Counted from the first letter of the stretch, positions 46,448 to 56,210 are shown. The stretch is DNA of 64,000 bases from Cyanobacterium stanieri LEGE 03274 (GCF_015207825.1 NZ_JADEWC010000001.1:1-64000), one strand, 5' to 3'. Made by a program: numbers and translations. Notes: a model not told the origin generated them from the sequence alone.

Positions 46448-47113
46448 ATGATTAATAAAATTGTTTTTTTTAGTATTTGGATTTTATTTATTGGTTACGG
46501 ATTTTTATTTGCCCCTCCTGATAATCCTGAGACTATGGATTTAATCATTAATCTTTCTAAAGGTAATTGGGATGGTATCAACCCTTATATTATCAGCTTG
46601 TTTAATCTGATGGGAATTTTGCCGATGATTTATGCTTGTTTACTTTTGGTGGATGGTAGGGGGCAAAAATTGATGGTGACTCCTTTTATGGTAGGTAGTT
46701 TTTTCCTCGGTGCTTTTTCTCTCTTGCCTTATTTTGCTTTGCGGGAATCTAATACTACTTTTGTGGGGGAAAAGACAATATTTATCAAAATTGTTGAAAG
46801 TAAATTAACTGCGATCGCCCTTATAATTGGTACTACTATATTGGTGGTATCAGGAATAAAAGATGGTAACTTTAGTGATTTTGTTTATCAATGGCAACAT
46901 AGTAAATTTATCCATGTAATGAGCCTTGATTTTTGTCTATTATGTTTACTTTTTCCTGTACTTATTAAAGATGATTTGGTAAGACGTAATATTAATAATC
47001 CTGTCCTCAGGGCGATCGCCTTTATTCCCTTATTTGGTACTTTGATATATATGATATTACGCCCCTCTTTATCCACCGATGAAACTCCTAATAATTCTGA
47101 AGTCTTAGCATGA
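46448..47113 (+). CDS. DUF2834-like polytopic membrane protein
   Basis: A 221-residue membrane protein with about five helices: near 5-22, 45-65, 75-92, 120-140 and 160-175, plus a short C-terminal one. The segments SLFNLMGILPMIYACLLLVDGRGQ and PFMVGSFFLGAFSLLPYFALRE are conserved among cyanobacteria and plant plastid proteins. No enzymatic motif is visible. The 266-bp upstream gap is AT-rich with no gene. Confidence 0.65.
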   Translation: MINKIVFFSIWILFIGYGFLFAPPDNPETMDLIINLSKGNWDGINPYIISLFNLMGILPMIYACLLLVDGRGQKLMVTPFMVGSFFLGAFSLLPYFALRESNTTFVGEKTIFIKIVESKLTAIALIIGTTILVVSGIKDGNFSDFVYQWQHSKFIHVMSLDFCLLCLLFPVLIKDDLVRRNINNPVLRAIAFIPLFGTLIYMILRPSLSTDETPNNSEVLA

Positions 47114-47130
47114 TAAATCCGTTTATTTAA

Positions 47131-47150
47131 CAAGGGGCTTAAGCCCCTTG
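47131..47150. repeat. Perfect 20-bp palindrome downstream of DUF2834-like gene
   Basis: CAAGGGGCTT followed by its reverse complement lies 17 bp after the stop codon at 47113. It is followed by CCTAAAACTTTT, so it may terminate the upstream transcript. A related CCCCTTGCCT string recurs 15 bp later. Confidence 0.6.
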
Positions 47151-47269
47151 CCTAAAACTTTTACCCCTTGCCTGAAATAAATTATATTTCTATAAATTGC
47201 CCTCTCAAAAAAATAACTTTATTTAATCATGATTATCAATTATCAACTATCAATTATCAATTAAAAAAC

Positions 47270-48877
47270 ATGGATTTATTTTCCTCAGAAAAACTACTTT
47301 TTACCCCGACATCTAAAAACCATAACCCCATCTCCCTTATCTACGCCTTTCCCAATGAATATACCGTAGGTATTACTAGCCTTGGTTATCAATTAATTTG
47401 GGCAAACTTTAGCACCCGTGAAGATGTAGAAGTAACTCGTCTATTTACCGACATTGAGGAAAAATTACCCCGTCATCCTGAAATATTAGGCTTTTCCTTT
47501 TCATGGGAATTAGACTATGTTAATATCCTCGATTTATTAGAAAAATTAAACATACCTATTTATGCCAAAGATAGAACCGAAAATCATCCTTTAGTATTTG
47601 GTGGAGGCCCTGTTTTAACAGCTAATCCCGAACCTTTTGCAGAATTTTTTGACGTTATTTTATTAGGAGATGGAGAAAATTTAATTGATAATTTTATAGA
47701 TAGTTTCCAAGAAATTAGGAATAGTAATAGACAAGAAAAATTAATCCATTTAGCCCAAACCCCCGGTATTTATTGCCCCAATTTATACCATGTAGAATAC
47801 GAGAATATAACAGGAAAAATCAAATCTATTACCCCCATTGATGAGCGTATTCCTGCGGTGGTGGAAAAACAAACCTATCGAGGCAATGTCTTATCTGCTT
47901 CTACGGTGGTAACAGAAAAGGCGGCATGGGAAAATATTTTCATGGTGGAAGTGGTGCGCAGTTGCCCCGAAATGTGTCGTTTTTGTCTGGCAAGTTATCT
48001 TACTTTACCATTTCGTACCGCTAGTTTAGAAGGTTCGTTAATTCCTGCCATTGAAAGGGGTTTAAAATATACTAACCGCTTGGGATTATTGGGGGCATCG
48101 GTGACACAACATCCCGAATTTGAGGAGTTGTTAAACTATATCATGCAACCAAAATATGATGATGTACGCCTCAGTATTGCCTCCGTGCGCACCAATACGG
48201 TGACGGAAAAATTGGCTCAAACCCTTACGAAAAGGGATACTAAGTCCATTACCATCGCCATTGAAAGTGGTTCGGCAAAAATTCGGCAAATGATTAATAA
48301 AAAGTTGGAAAATGACGAAATTATCCAAGCCTCTATTAATGCGCAAAAGGGTGGTTTAAGGGCGATTAAGTTTTATGGTATGGTGGGTTTACCCCAAGAG
48401 GATAATAGTGATTTGGATGCTACCATTGAGATGATGAGGGCGGTTAAAAAGGCTTCTCCACGGTTAAAAACTACCCTCGGTTGCAGTACATTTGTGCCAA
48501 AAGCCCATACTCCTTTCCAATGGTTTGGGGTGAATAAGCAGTCGAAAAAGCGTTTACAGTATTTACAAAAAAATCTGGCAAAGGCAGGGGTAGATTTTCG
48601 CCCAGAGAGTTATAATTGGTCTGTAATTCAAGGGTTAATGTCTAGGGGCGATCGCCGCTTAAGTAAGTTGTTATTATTAACTCGTATTTATGGAGATACT
48701 CTAGGTAGTTATAAACGAGCATTTAAAGAATTAAAAGGACAACTGCCCAGTTTAGATTATTATGTCCATGAAAATTGGGAGTTAGAACAGGTTTTGCCTT
48801 GGAGTCATCTCAAAACCGCCTTACCTGATGAGACTTTAATAAAACACCTACAAATGTCTTTACCCAATAATCTATAG
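47270..48877 (+). CDS. B12-binding-type radical SAM protein (TIGR03960-like)
   Basis: A 535-residue protein with an N-terminal cobalamin-binding-like domain (residues 20-160, including VFGGGPVLTANPEPFAEFFDVILLGDGE) and a radical SAM core with the cluster motif CPEMCRFC (C232, C236, C239) after EVVRS. GLPQEDNSDLDATIEMM and STFVPKAHTPFQW are typical of the subfamily, whose members are uncharacterised; some bacteria fuse it to a DUF2344 domain, absent here. The ATG at 47270 is chosen: an earlier frame from 47168 runs through short ATTATCAA repeats. Confidence 0.88.
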   Translation: MDLFSSEKLLFTPTSKNHNPISLIYAFPNEYTVGITSLGYQLIWANFSTREDVEVTRLFTDIEEKLPRHPEILGFSFSWELDYVNILDLLEKLNIPIYAKDRTENHPLVFGGGPVLTANPEPFAEFFDVILLGDGENLIDNFIDSFQEIRNSNRQEKLIHLAQTPGIYCPNLYHVEYENITGKIKSITPIDERIPAVVEKQTYRGNVLSASTVVTEKAAWENIFMVEVVRSCPEMCRFCLASYLTLPFRTASLEGSLIPAIERGLKYTNRLGLLGASVTQHPEFEELLNYIMQPKYDDVRLSIASVRTNTVTEKLAQTLTKRDTKSITIAIESGSAKIRQMINKKLENDEIIQASINAQKGGLRAIKFYGMVGLPQEDNSDLDATIEMMRAVKKASPRLKTTLGCSTFVPKAHTPFQWFGVNKQSKKRLQYLQKNLAKAGVDFRPESYNWSVIQGLMSRGDRRLSKLLLLTRIYGDTLGSYKRAFKELKGQLPSLDYYVHENWELEQVLPWSHLKTALPDETLIKHLQMSLPNNL

Positions 48878-48883
48878 TCGGAT

Positions 48884-49576
48884 TTAAACTTCAAATTTGT
48901 AGCCAACTCCCCTAACCGTAAGGATAAAATGGGGATTATTACAGTCTTTCTCTATTTTTTTACGAATTTGTCCAATATGCACATCAACAACCCGATTATC
49001 TCCAATGGGATTGTTATCCCATACATGGCTGACTAAATCTTCTCTACGCCATACTTTCCCCGGATTATTAGCAAGGAAGTAAAGTAAATCAAATTCTAAA
49101 GTTGTTAGAGTGATTACTTGCTCATTAATTTTGACTTCTCTGGTTTCAGGATTAATAATTAAATTATCAATGGTAATTAAACTTTCTGGAGAAGATTTAA
49201 CAATTCTCTGTCTTTTAAGAATTGCTTGTACTCTAAATTCTAATTCTTCTAAATCAAAAGGCTTGGTTATATAATCATCTGCCCCCGTAATGAAACCTTT
49301 TTTTTTATCTTCCAAATCTGTACGACTGGTGAGCATCAACACAAAAACATCGCTAGTGTTTTGCATTTCGGTGCATAAGTTGTAACCTAAGGTATCGGGT
49401 AAATTAATATCTAAAATGACTAAGTCAGGTTTAAATTCGCCAAAAATGTTTATTGCTGTTTTACCATTATTGGCATACTCAACGATATAGTCTTTTTTTT
49501 GTAAAAAACGACTGACTAAATTACCAATACTAATATCATCATCAACAATTAAGATTTTTGGACAAGTGATACTCAT
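48884..49576 (-). CDS. OmpR/PhoB-family response regulator
   Basis: A 230-residue two-domain regulator. The receiver (ILIVDDD at 8-14, phospho-Asp in LVILDINLP near 56, MLTSR, Lys in YITKPF) is followed by a winged-helix effector (EVKINEQVITLTTLEFDLLYFLANNPGKVWRREDLV ... RVVDVHIGQIRKKIE ... VRGVGYKF). No partner kinase is adjacent; it converges with the radical SAM gene 6 bp away. The target genes cannot be inferred from sequence. Confidence 0.92.
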   Translation of the reverse strand: MSITCPKILIVDDDISIGNLVSRFLQKKDYIVEYANNGKTAINIFGEFKPDLVILDINLPDTLGYNLCTEMQNTSDVFVLMLTSRTDLEDKKKGFITGADDYITKPFDLEELEFRVQAILKRQRIVKSSPESLITIDNLIINPETREVKINEQVITLTTLEFDLLYFLANNPGKVWRREDLVSHVWDNNPIGDNRVVDVHIGQIRKKIEKDCNNPHFILTVRGVGYKFEV

Positions 49577-50239
49577 TTTATATAGTCATTATAGTTAGTA
49601 ATGGAAATGGTTTTATTCTTTTAATCGACGAATTAGTAAAAAATTTTTTGTTTAAGTTAACTACGATTTTATTAAATTGTACCGTATATTTACTGATTAT
49701 AAAGTTATAATAAACATTCTTCACTGAAAAATATAATCAAAATCATTTCACACTAAATCCCTAAATCAAAATATACTTTAGCTCAATGAATTGAACCATA
49801 AATTGATAACCTTACCATTGATGACAAGATGGTTAGAAAATATCTCATCCCTCGCTCTGCAATGAATTATATCAAATTCGGATAATTTGTTATCAATAGA
49901 TTGTATCTTTGTATCCCCACCGTGTAATTCATTACACGGCTAATGGTAGTTCGTTCAATAAATTGAACTATTCTACCTTTACCCCCCATCACCCTTACTC
50001 CTCATCTCCCATACTCCCCATCACATGAAACCTCACTCTAATTTGTAAGTAATCAAGCGGACTTGACATTACAAGCCTAAAAGTTGGTCGTTAAATAAAT
50101 TGAACTTTGATCCACGGATTTAGTATAAGCAGTCAATTACGGCTAACCGAAGAAAAACCGAATGTCAATTACTTGTTACAAAAGTTTATATTATGTTATA
50201 GTTATTTATATACGCAATATATAACAAATTATAACTTTT
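49577..50239. repeat. Long intergenic region with composite dispersed repeat, copy C
   Basis: The 663-bp gap has no gene. From about 49845 to 50065 it holds the best plus-strand copy of the dispersed element: GCAATGAATTATATC, TTCGGATAATTTGTTATCAATAGATTGTATC, palindrome CCGTGTAATTCATTACACGG at 49920-49939, GTTCAATAAATTGAAC at about 49953-49968, pyrimidine-rich CCCATACTCCCCATC, CCTCACTCTAAT, and AAGTAATCAAGCGGACTTGA. The last 60 bp before 50240 form the hli promoter region. Confidence 0.85.
50175..50192 (+). promoter_or_regulatory. Candidate HLR1 (RpaB-binding) element upstream of hli
   Basis: GTTACA at 50175-50180, then AA, a 2-nt gap and TTTATATT at 50185-50192. The high-light regulatory 1 element consists of two imperfect repeats of the type (G/T)TTACA(T/A)(T/A) separated by 2 nt. 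The first half matches fully and the second partly. It lies 48-65 bp before the hli ATG, a position consistent with RpaB control of a light-induced gene. Confidence 0.4.
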
Positions 50240-50458
50240 ATGGATAGTCGCACTAATACATACGTAACAGAAGATCAAGGTCGTTTAAACAACTATGCCG
50301 TTGAGCCTAAAATGTACGTTGATTCTAGTCAACAATTCGGTTTCAATAAATATGCTGAAAAATTAAACGGTCGTTTAGCAATGATTGGTTTTATTTCCTT
50401 AATTGGCTTTGAGTTATTGACTGGTCAAGGTTTAATCGGTTGGTTAACTAACCTATAA
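50240..50458 (+). CDS. hli: High-light-inducible (Hli/Scp) CAB-like protein
   Basis: A 72-residue one-helix protein of the LHC/ELIP superfamily. The chlorophyll-binding signature is intact: E40, N43 and R45 in FNKYAEKLNGRLAMIGFISLIGFELLTGQG (residues 35-64), with a single membrane helix. These proteins bind chlorophyll and carotenoid, form dimers, and protect photosystem II assembly intermediates and chlorophyll biosynthesis under high light. A terminator follows at about 50537. Confidence 0.95.
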   Translation: MDSRTNTYVTEDQGRLNNYAVEPKMYVDSSQQFGFNKYAEKLNGRLAMIGFISLIGFELLTGQGLIGWLTNL

Positions 50459-50535
50459 GAACAAATTTTCTTTTTCACCATAGCTTTCTAGTTAGTTGCA
50501 ATCGCACATAATATTTAAACACTACATTAAAGGAT

Positions 50536-50568
50536 GAGGAGCTTGAGAGACGCTCCTTATTTTTTTTG
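50536..50568 (+). terminator. Rho-independent terminator of hli
   Basis: AGGAGC (50537-50542) pairs with GCTCCT (50552-50557) around a 9-nt loop and is followed by TATTTTTTTT. It lies 78 bp after the hli stop codon. Confidence 0.85.
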
Positions 50569-50766
50569 TGTCAAGACGAATAGAGTTCATCTCAATTTAG
50601 GATAATGGGTTATGAGTAATATCAGTTTTGGGCTGTAGGTTAGAGGTGTGATGTTGCTTAATTACAGTGTGAAATATATTTTCATGATCAAAACCGGTGA
50701 TTATAAACAATATCACGACTATTGCCCATTGCCCCCTTAACCAGAAAATTTTATCTCGAACCCAAG
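50569..50766. other. Intergenic gap, no gene seen
   Basis: Together with the terminator this makes a 308-bp gap between hli and the convergent NAD kinase. Apart from an ATTGCCCATTGCCC short repeat near 50723 nothing distinctive is seen. Confidence 0.6.
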
Positions 50767-51687
50767 TTAATTACGATGATTGTTATCAGAAGAAATTCTA
50801 GCGCCCGTCCATTGCAACTTTTCTCGGATGGTTTTATAAAAAGAATGGGATTCCCGTAGAATGATAAAATTAGCAAAACATTCCGCCATACGTACCGATA
50901 CCCATTGCCCAGGCCAAATGGCGGTACTAAGCGCCCCATCCATCCATAACTTATTATTTAACTCATAATCCCCTAACGTCCAGACATTCACCACCGAACC
51001 GGCAGGTAACACCAAAGGGCGACTAGAAAGACTGAGAGGACATATAGGGGTAACGGCGATCGCACTCATGGCAGGATGAATAATAGGCCCCATAGCCGAC
51101 ACCGTATAACAAGTAGAACCCGTGGGGGTAGAAATAATTAAACCATCTCCATGGTACTGATCTACTACCTCCCCATCAATCTCCATTTCCAACAAAGCCG
51201 TAGGCATCCTATCCAGACAAGCAGGTTTAATACACATCTCATTGAGACAATAAAAATCATCACTCACCGCCTCTGGTTGCCCTCGATTCAACTCAAAAAC
51301 CTGAGCCTTAAGCATCATCCTTCTTTCCACCGCATACAAATCAGCTGATAACCTATCCCAAAGATGCTCGGTATCCTTAAACAAAGAAAAAGGTTCAGTC
51401 AAAAAACCTAAATGCCCACCCACATTCACCGCCAACATGGGAATCCCTTCAGGGGCGAGGTGTCTTGCCGCCGCCAAAATAGTGCCGTCTCCCCCCAAAA
51501 TAATACCCAAATCAATTTTATCCGTGGCAGAAGCCAAAAAAACAGGATAAGGATTATCCTTCACACCGCTAGGCCCTAGTAAAACTTTACAACCCCTAGC
51601 CTCTAATTCTTGGGAGCATCTTTCCGCCCATTTTTTACTCTCCCTATCCCCTGCCTTGTAGGCAATAATTACCTGTTGTAACTGCAC
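50767..51687 (-). CDS. nadK: NAD kinase
   Basis: A 306-residue ATP-NAD kinase that makes NADP. The phosphate-binding GGDG is at 65-68 (LGIILGGDGTILAAARHLA), followed by NVGGHLGFLTEP near 88-99, the NE/D motif in YCLNEMCIKPACLD, and the Gly-rich DGLIISTPTGSTCYTVSAMGPIIHP near 180-205. A GTG start at 51687 gives the family N-terminus. Cyanobacteria usually have two NAD kinases; which paralogue this is cannot be told here. It is divergent from the OvoA-like gene. Confidence 0.95.
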   Translation of the reverse strand: MQLQQVIIAYKAGDRESKKWAERCSQELEARGCKVLLGPSGVKDNPYPVFLASATDKIDLGIILGGDGTILAAARHLAPEGIPMLAVNVGGHLGFLTEPFSLFKDTEHLWDRLSADLYAVERRMMLKAQVFELNRGQPEAVSDDFYCLNEMCIKPACLDRMPTALLEMEIDGEVVDQYHGDGLIISTPTGSTCYTVSAMGPIIHPAMSAIAVTPICPLSLSSRPLVLPAGSVVNVWTLGDYELNNKLWMDGALSTAIWPGQWVSVRMAECFANFIILRESHSFYKTIREKLQWTGARISSDNNHRN

Positions 51688-51767
51688 AATATTTAATTGA
51701 TCTGTTTTTTCTCATTGTACTGGCATCTTTGAACGGATAACATAAAAGAAAAGTATAATTTAAAGCC

Positions 51768-53090
51768 ATGATCAATAATCCTTTATTACCCCTCAACTCT
51801 TGCACCAAGGAAGACATTATCAATTATCTGGAGTGGGGATGGCAAAAGGAAGATATTTTATTTAAAAGTATTTTGAGCCGTGATACTTATTATCTTAATC
51901 CTGATCCGTTGCGTAATCCTTTAATTTTTTATCTGGGACATTCTGCGGTATTTTATATTAATAAGTTGGTCATGGTGGGGTTACTAACCCAAAGGATAAA
52001 CCCTGATTATGAAAGGCTTTTTGAAATGGGGGTTGATCCAGAATTTCCCGATGAGTTACAAAAAACCCTTGCCCATATTCGTCAACAATCCCTCGAGGAT
52101 GTGTGGGCATATCGTAACCAAGTTTATCAAACTGTTATCAAAGTAATTAATAATACTCCTTTATCTTTACCCATAACTATGGATAGTCCATGGTGGGCTA
52201 TTGTAATGGGTATGGAACATCAGAGGATTCATATTGAAACTTCTTCGATGTTGATTCGCCAGTTACCTCCTCATTTATTAGCCAAGCCTGATAGTTGGAG
52301 TTATGCGCCTTCTTTGGGTAAACCTCCAGCAAATGAAATGGTTTTGGTGGGTGGTGGTAAGGTGGTTTTGGGTAAAAAGGATGATGATTTTCTCTACGGT
52401 TGGGATGTGGATTTTGGTAGTAGGGGGGAGGAAGTTAATAGTTTTTTGGTTAGTAAATATATGATTACTAACTATGAGTTTTTGGATTTTGTCAATGAGG
52501 GGGGTTATGAAAATAAGGGTTTTTGGAATGAGAAAAGTTGGGCATGGTTGGTTGAGGAAAATCGCCATCATCCTAAGTTTTGGCTGAAAACAGATGATGG
52601 TTATCAATATCGAGCTATGTTTGATTACATCGATTTACCTTTAGATTATCCCGTGGAGGTTAACCACTATGAGGCGATCGCATTTTGTCGTTATTTAAGC
52701 CAAAAAAGAAGTAAAAAATATGCTTTGATGAGTGAAGCGCAATGGCATTTGGCTTCTATGGGTAACGATGATATAGATAACTATAACCTCAATCTGAATT
52801 ATCAATCTCCTACCCCCGTGGGAAGCATTAAAATCGCTCACAGTCAAAGAGGAGTATATGATATTAGGGGTAATGTGTGGGAATGGTTAGGAGATAAATT
52901 TACTCCTTTATCTGGTTTTAAATCCCATTTTCTCTATGAAGACTATTCCCAACCCTTTTTCGATAATCGTCATTATCTGTTAGTGGGCGGTGCGTGGATT
53001 ACCAATGGTGCAGAAGCCACCCGTTATTATCGTAACTGGTTTCGCCCTTATTTTTATCAACACGCAGGATTTAGAATTGTAGAAAAATAA
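51768..53090 (+). CDS. ovoA: OvoA/EgtB-like 5-histidylcysteine sulfoxide synthase, no methyltransferase domain
   Basis: A 440-residue non-haem iron enzyme. The N-terminal DinB-like domain has LRNPLIFYLGHSAVFYINKL (48-67) and the iron triad HQRIHIE (H151, H155, E157). The rest is an FGE-sulfatase/SUMF1-type domain (LVGGGKVVLGKKDDDFLYGWDVDFG; MSEAQWHLA; GNVWEWLGD; LVGGAWITNG; NWFRPYFYQHAGFRIVEK). This matches the sulfoxide-synthase part of OvoA, which joins cysteine to histidine at C5 using oxygen. The SAM methyltransferase domain at the C-terminus of many OvoA proteins is absent. Confidence 0.85.
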   Translation: MINNPLLPLNSCTKEDIINYLEWGWQKEDILFKSILSRDTYYLNPDPLRNPLIFYLGHSAVFYINKLVMVGLLTQRINPDYERLFEMGVDPEFPDELQKTLAHIRQQSLEDVWAYRNQVYQTVIKVINNTPLSLPITMDSPWWAIVMGMEHQRIHIETSSMLIRQLPPHLLAKPDSWSYAPSLGKPPANEMVLVGGGKVVLGKKDDDFLYGWDVDFGSRGEEVNSFLVSKYMITNYEFLDFVNEGGYENKGFWNEKSWAWLVEENRHHPKFWLKTDDGYQYRAMFDYIDLPLDYPVEVNHYEAIAFCRYLSQKRSKKYALMSEAQWHLASMGNDDIDNYNLNLNYQSPTPVGSIKIAHSQRGVYDIRGNVWEWLGDKFTPLSGFKSHFLYEDYSQPFFDNRHYLLVGGAWITNGAEATRYYRNWFRPYFYQHAGFRIVEK

Positions 53091-53450
53091 GATAGAGCTT
53101 AATTAAGTGTAGGTTGTAGGCATTATATCAAGTTCGCTTGATTACTTACACATTAGAGTGAGGTTTCAGGTGATGGAGAGTATGGCAGATGAGGAGTATG
53201 GGTAGAATAGTTCAATTTATTGAACGAACTACTATTAGCCGTGTAATTCATTACACGGTGAGGATACGAAGATACAATCTATTGATAACGAATTATCCGA
53301 ACTAGATATAATTCATTGCAAAGGGAGTGATGATATATTTTTTAGATCGGATTGGGTATAATTCATTTGTTAATTGTCCATTGTTTACCCAGCGAATTTA
53401 GTCCAAAAACAAAAAAAACTCCCTCCATGGAGAGGGAGAATTAAACAAAA
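53091..53450. repeat. Intergenic region with composite dispersed repeat, copy D (inverted)
   Basis: The 360-bp gap has no gene. About 53122-53345 is the reverse complement of the element at 49845-50065, block by block: TCAAGTTCGCTTGATTACTTAC, TTAGAGTGAGGTTTCAGG, AGTTCAATTTATTGAACG, the palindrome CCGTGTAATTCATTACACGG, ACAATCTATTGATAACGAATTATCCGAA and ATTCATTGCAAAGGGAGTGATGATATATTT. The ilvB terminator closes the region. Confidence 0.88.
53404..53438 (-). terminator. Rho-independent terminator of ilvB
   Basis: On the minus strand CTCCCTC and GAGGGAG pair around a TCCATG-containing loop and are followed by eight T residues and TGTTTTTGG. Plus-strand hairpin arms lie within 53419-53438, 13 bp after the stop codon. 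Confidence 0.92.
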
Positions 53451-55226
53451 TTAACCGAAATTAGGAGGCTCTTTTGGCAAACCTAACATTTCAGCATTAC
53501 ATTTACCCGGGGCTACCATGGGATAACAATTTTCATTGGATTTTACCTGAACATCCATTAAAACAGGGCCATCATGGTTGAGCATATGGGCGATCGCCCC
53601 TTGTAACTCATCTCGACTACGAACAACCATACCCTTAACCCCAAAAGCCTGAGCCAACAGTTCAAAATTAGGCATACCTGTGGACATATTAGAAGAAGAA
53701 TAACGCTCCCCATAAAAAGTCTCCTGCCACTGACGAACCATGCCCTGCCAACCATTATTAATGATGACAATTTTCGCCTTAATATTATACTGAGCCAACG
53801 TCGCCAACTCTTGGAGATTCATTTGGAAACTAGCATCCCCACTAATACAGATAACCTCCTCATCAGGCAAAGCCACCTTAGCACCCATGGCCGCAGGAAG
53901 CCCATAACCCATCGTGCCTAATCCCGCACTAGAAATCCAACGACGAGGCCCAGTCTGTAAAAATTGAGCCGCCCACATTTGATGTTGTCCTACATCGGTA
54001 GTATAGTAAGCATTAGGAGCTTGACGGCCCACCTCCACAATCACCTCTTGGGGAGACAAAGCCCCTTCAGGTTGAGGAACTTCCAAAGGATAATCCCGTT
54101 TCCATCGTTCAATTTCTGCCAACCAATCTTGAGTGATGGTTTCCTCAGGTAAATTTAACTCATCCAAACGATCCAAAATTTGAGTTAAAACTTGACGCAC
54201 ATCCCCCACAATCGGCACATCAGGACGGCGATTTTTACCCACTTCCGCAGGATCGATGTCAATGTGAATAACCTTAGCACGGGAAGCAAACTCATCTAAC
54301 TTACCCGTCACCCGATCATCAAATCTAGCACCTACCGCAATCAACAAATCACAACCAGTCACCGCAAAATTAGCATAGGCAGTGCCGTGCATCCCTAACA
54401 TACTCACCGAGAGAGGATCATGTTCATCAAAAGCGCCCAATCCCATCAAGGTAGTGGTGACAGGAATTTGGAAACGATGGGCCAGCGTCTTAACTTCCTC
54501 GTGGGCATTAGCTAAAATAGCTCCACCACCCACATACAACAAAGGCTTTTTCGCCGTACTCATCAACTCGATGGCCGCATTAATTTGGCGGGGATTTCCC
54601 TTCACCGTAGGCCGGTAACTAGCTAACTTCACATCTCCCGGATTGACAGGCACATAATCACACTCCTCTAAACCCACATCCTTAGGAATATCCACCAACA
54701 CAGGGCCTGGTCGTCCCGTACTAGCAATGTGGAACGCCTCGGCAATAATCCAAGCAATATCACGGGCGTGACGAGCCACATAGGAATGTTTAACAATGGG
54801 TAAAGTAATGCCAAAAATATCAGTTTCTTGGAAAGCATCAGAACCAATAGCCGCACGGGGAACTTGACCTGTAATAATTACCATGGGAATAGAGTCCATG
54901 TGGGCCGTAGCGATGCCCGTTACAAGGTTGGTCGCCCCAGGGCCTGAAGTGCCAAAACATACCCCTACCTTACCTGTTGCCCTGGCGTAACCATCGGCGG
55001 CATGGGATGCTCCTTGTTCGTGGCGCACTAAGATATGTTTTAATTCTCCTCTGGCTTCAAAGCGATATAGTTCATCATAGATAGGTAAAATTGCTCCCCC
55101 CGGATAACCGAAAATATGTTCCACACCATGACGGTGAAGGCTATCCATAAGTGCGAAAGCTCCAGTTTTTTTAACTGAAGCTGCATCAGGGGACAGTTTT
55201 ACAGGGGAAAAGTTAGAAGCTACCAT
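53451..55226 (-). CDS. ilvB: Acetolactate synthase large subunit
   Basis: A 591-residue ThDP enzyme that condenses pyruvate to acetolactate or acetohydroxybutyrate in branched-chain amino-acid synthesis. The catalytic Glu is in [22 protein letters not shown] near 66-87, the FAD region in [33 protein letters not shown], and the ThDP motif starts at [29 protein letters not shown] near 480. Length and pattern are normal. The small-subunit gene ilvN is not in the window. Confidence 0.96.
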   Translation of the reverse strand: MVASNFSPVKLSPDAASVKKTGAFALMDSLHRHGVEHIFGYPGGAILPIYDELYRFEARGELKHILVRHEQGASHAADGYARATGKVGVCFGTSGPGATNLVTGIATAHMDSIPMVIITGQVPRAAIGSDAFQETDIFGITLPIVKHSYVARHARDIAWIIAEAFHIASTGRPGPVLVDIPKDVGLEECDYVPVNPGDVKLASYRPTVKGNPRQINAAIELMSTAKKPLLYVGGGAILANAHEEVKTLAHRFQIPVTTTLMGLGAFDEHDPLSVSMLGMHGTAYANFAVTGCDLLIAVGARFDDRVTGKLDEFASRAKVIHIDIDPAEVGKNRRPDVPIVGDVRQVLTQILDRLDELNLPEETITQDWLAEIERWKRDYPLEVPQPEGALSPQEVIVEVGRQAPNAYYTTDVGQHQMWAAQFLQTGPRRWISSAGLGTMGYGLPAAMGAKVALPDEEVICISGDASFQMNLQELATLAQYNIKAKIVIINNGWQGMVRQWQETFYGERYSSSNMSTGMPNFELLAQAFGVKGMVVRSRDELQGAIAHMLNHDGPVLMDVQVKSNENCYPMVAPGKCNAEMLGLPKEPPNFG

Positions 55227-55322
55227 ATAAGTTTTTTTATTTCATCGGCAATGATCTCTATCCTTACTATTGTAAAGCCCCTAGGGGTATCTTGTAATTA
55301 GTTTTTGTTTATTTGTTACATT

Positions 55323-56210
55323 TTACAGACATTTTTCCATCCAATCACTGATAATTTGACTCACTTGTTCGGGGGCTTCATCGTGGGGGCAATGTCCTGC
55401 ATTAAGATAATATTCGGTTAAATTGGGGCAGAATTGCTTAAATTTAGCTCCCCTTTCTTTGGTTCTCATCCAGGGGTCTGCTTCTCCCCAAATGGTCATT
55501 AAAGGGCATTCTAGTTGCTCTAGGAGATGATCTATGCTATCTCCTTGGGGATTTTTGAATACCGATGCAAACACTTGCAATGCTCCTTTGTCGCAGGAGG
55601 GGCGGTAAATGTCTTCGATAAGTTGTTCGTTGATGGCGCTGTTGTCTAAGTAAACTTTTTCTAGGGTTTTGCGAATATTTTTTTTATTTCTGAGGCGTTG
55701 AAAGAGAATGTATGATACCCATGATTGTCGTAAGACTAAACCTATTATTTTTTGAGTAACATTAGGGGTTTTTTTCTGGGCATCGGAAAAGGGGCCTGCG
55801 CTGTTAATGAGGATTAATCCTGCCACACTATCGGGAAATTCGGAAGCTGTACAAAGGGAGGCATAGCCACCTAAGGAGTTTCCTGCGAGGATGGTTTTTT
55901 GCCCAATGTTTTCTTGGATGAAGTCGTTTAATTGTTGTCGCCAAAGAGTGCCGTTGTATTCCCAAGGTGGTTTTCCTGAGCGTCCAAAACCGAGTAAGTC
56001 GATCGCCCATACTTGGTAATTTTCTTTTAATATATGAATATTTTTGCGCCAATGATCTGTTGATGCTCCAAACCCATGGACTAAGAGTAAGGGTGGTTTA
56101 TGGGGATTGTCTATTCCTCCTTTTACATAGTACACTTTTTCCCCTCGCCATTGCCAATATTCCCCTGGCTGTGAAGGTGTATCGTGGATTGATTTATTTA
56201 AAACTTCCAT
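55323..56210 (-). CDS. Alpha/beta hydrolase
   Basis: A 295-residue alpha/beta-fold hydrolase. The oxyanion region is LLLVHGFGASTDHWRKNI (41-58), the nucleophile elbow GNSLGG is near 115-120 (Ser117), and the late His is in AGHCPHDEAPEQVSQIISDWM. This pattern is widely conserved in cyanobacteria and plant plastids (pheophytinase-like branch), but the substrate is unknown. It lies 97 bp upstream of ilvB on the same strand. Confidence 0.87.
   Translation of the reverse strand: MEVLNKSIHDTPSQPGEYWQWRGEKVYYVKGGIDNPHKPPLLLVHGFGASTDHWRKNIHILKENYQVWAIDLLGFGRSGKPPWEYNGTLWRQQLNDFIQENIGQKTILAGNSLGGYASLCTASEFPDSVAGLILINSAGPFSDAQKKTPNVTQKIIGLVLRQSWVSYILFQRLRNKKNIRKTLEKVYLDNSAINEQLIEDIYRPSCDKGALQVFASVFKNPQGDSIDHLLEQLECPLMTIWGEADPWMRTKERGAKFKQFCPNLTEYYLNAGHCPHDEAPEQVSQIISDWMEKCL

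Noticed and set aside
47168-47269. Longer N-terminus for the radical SAM protein
   Set aside because: The extension translates ATTATCAA-type repeats; the family start is at 47270.
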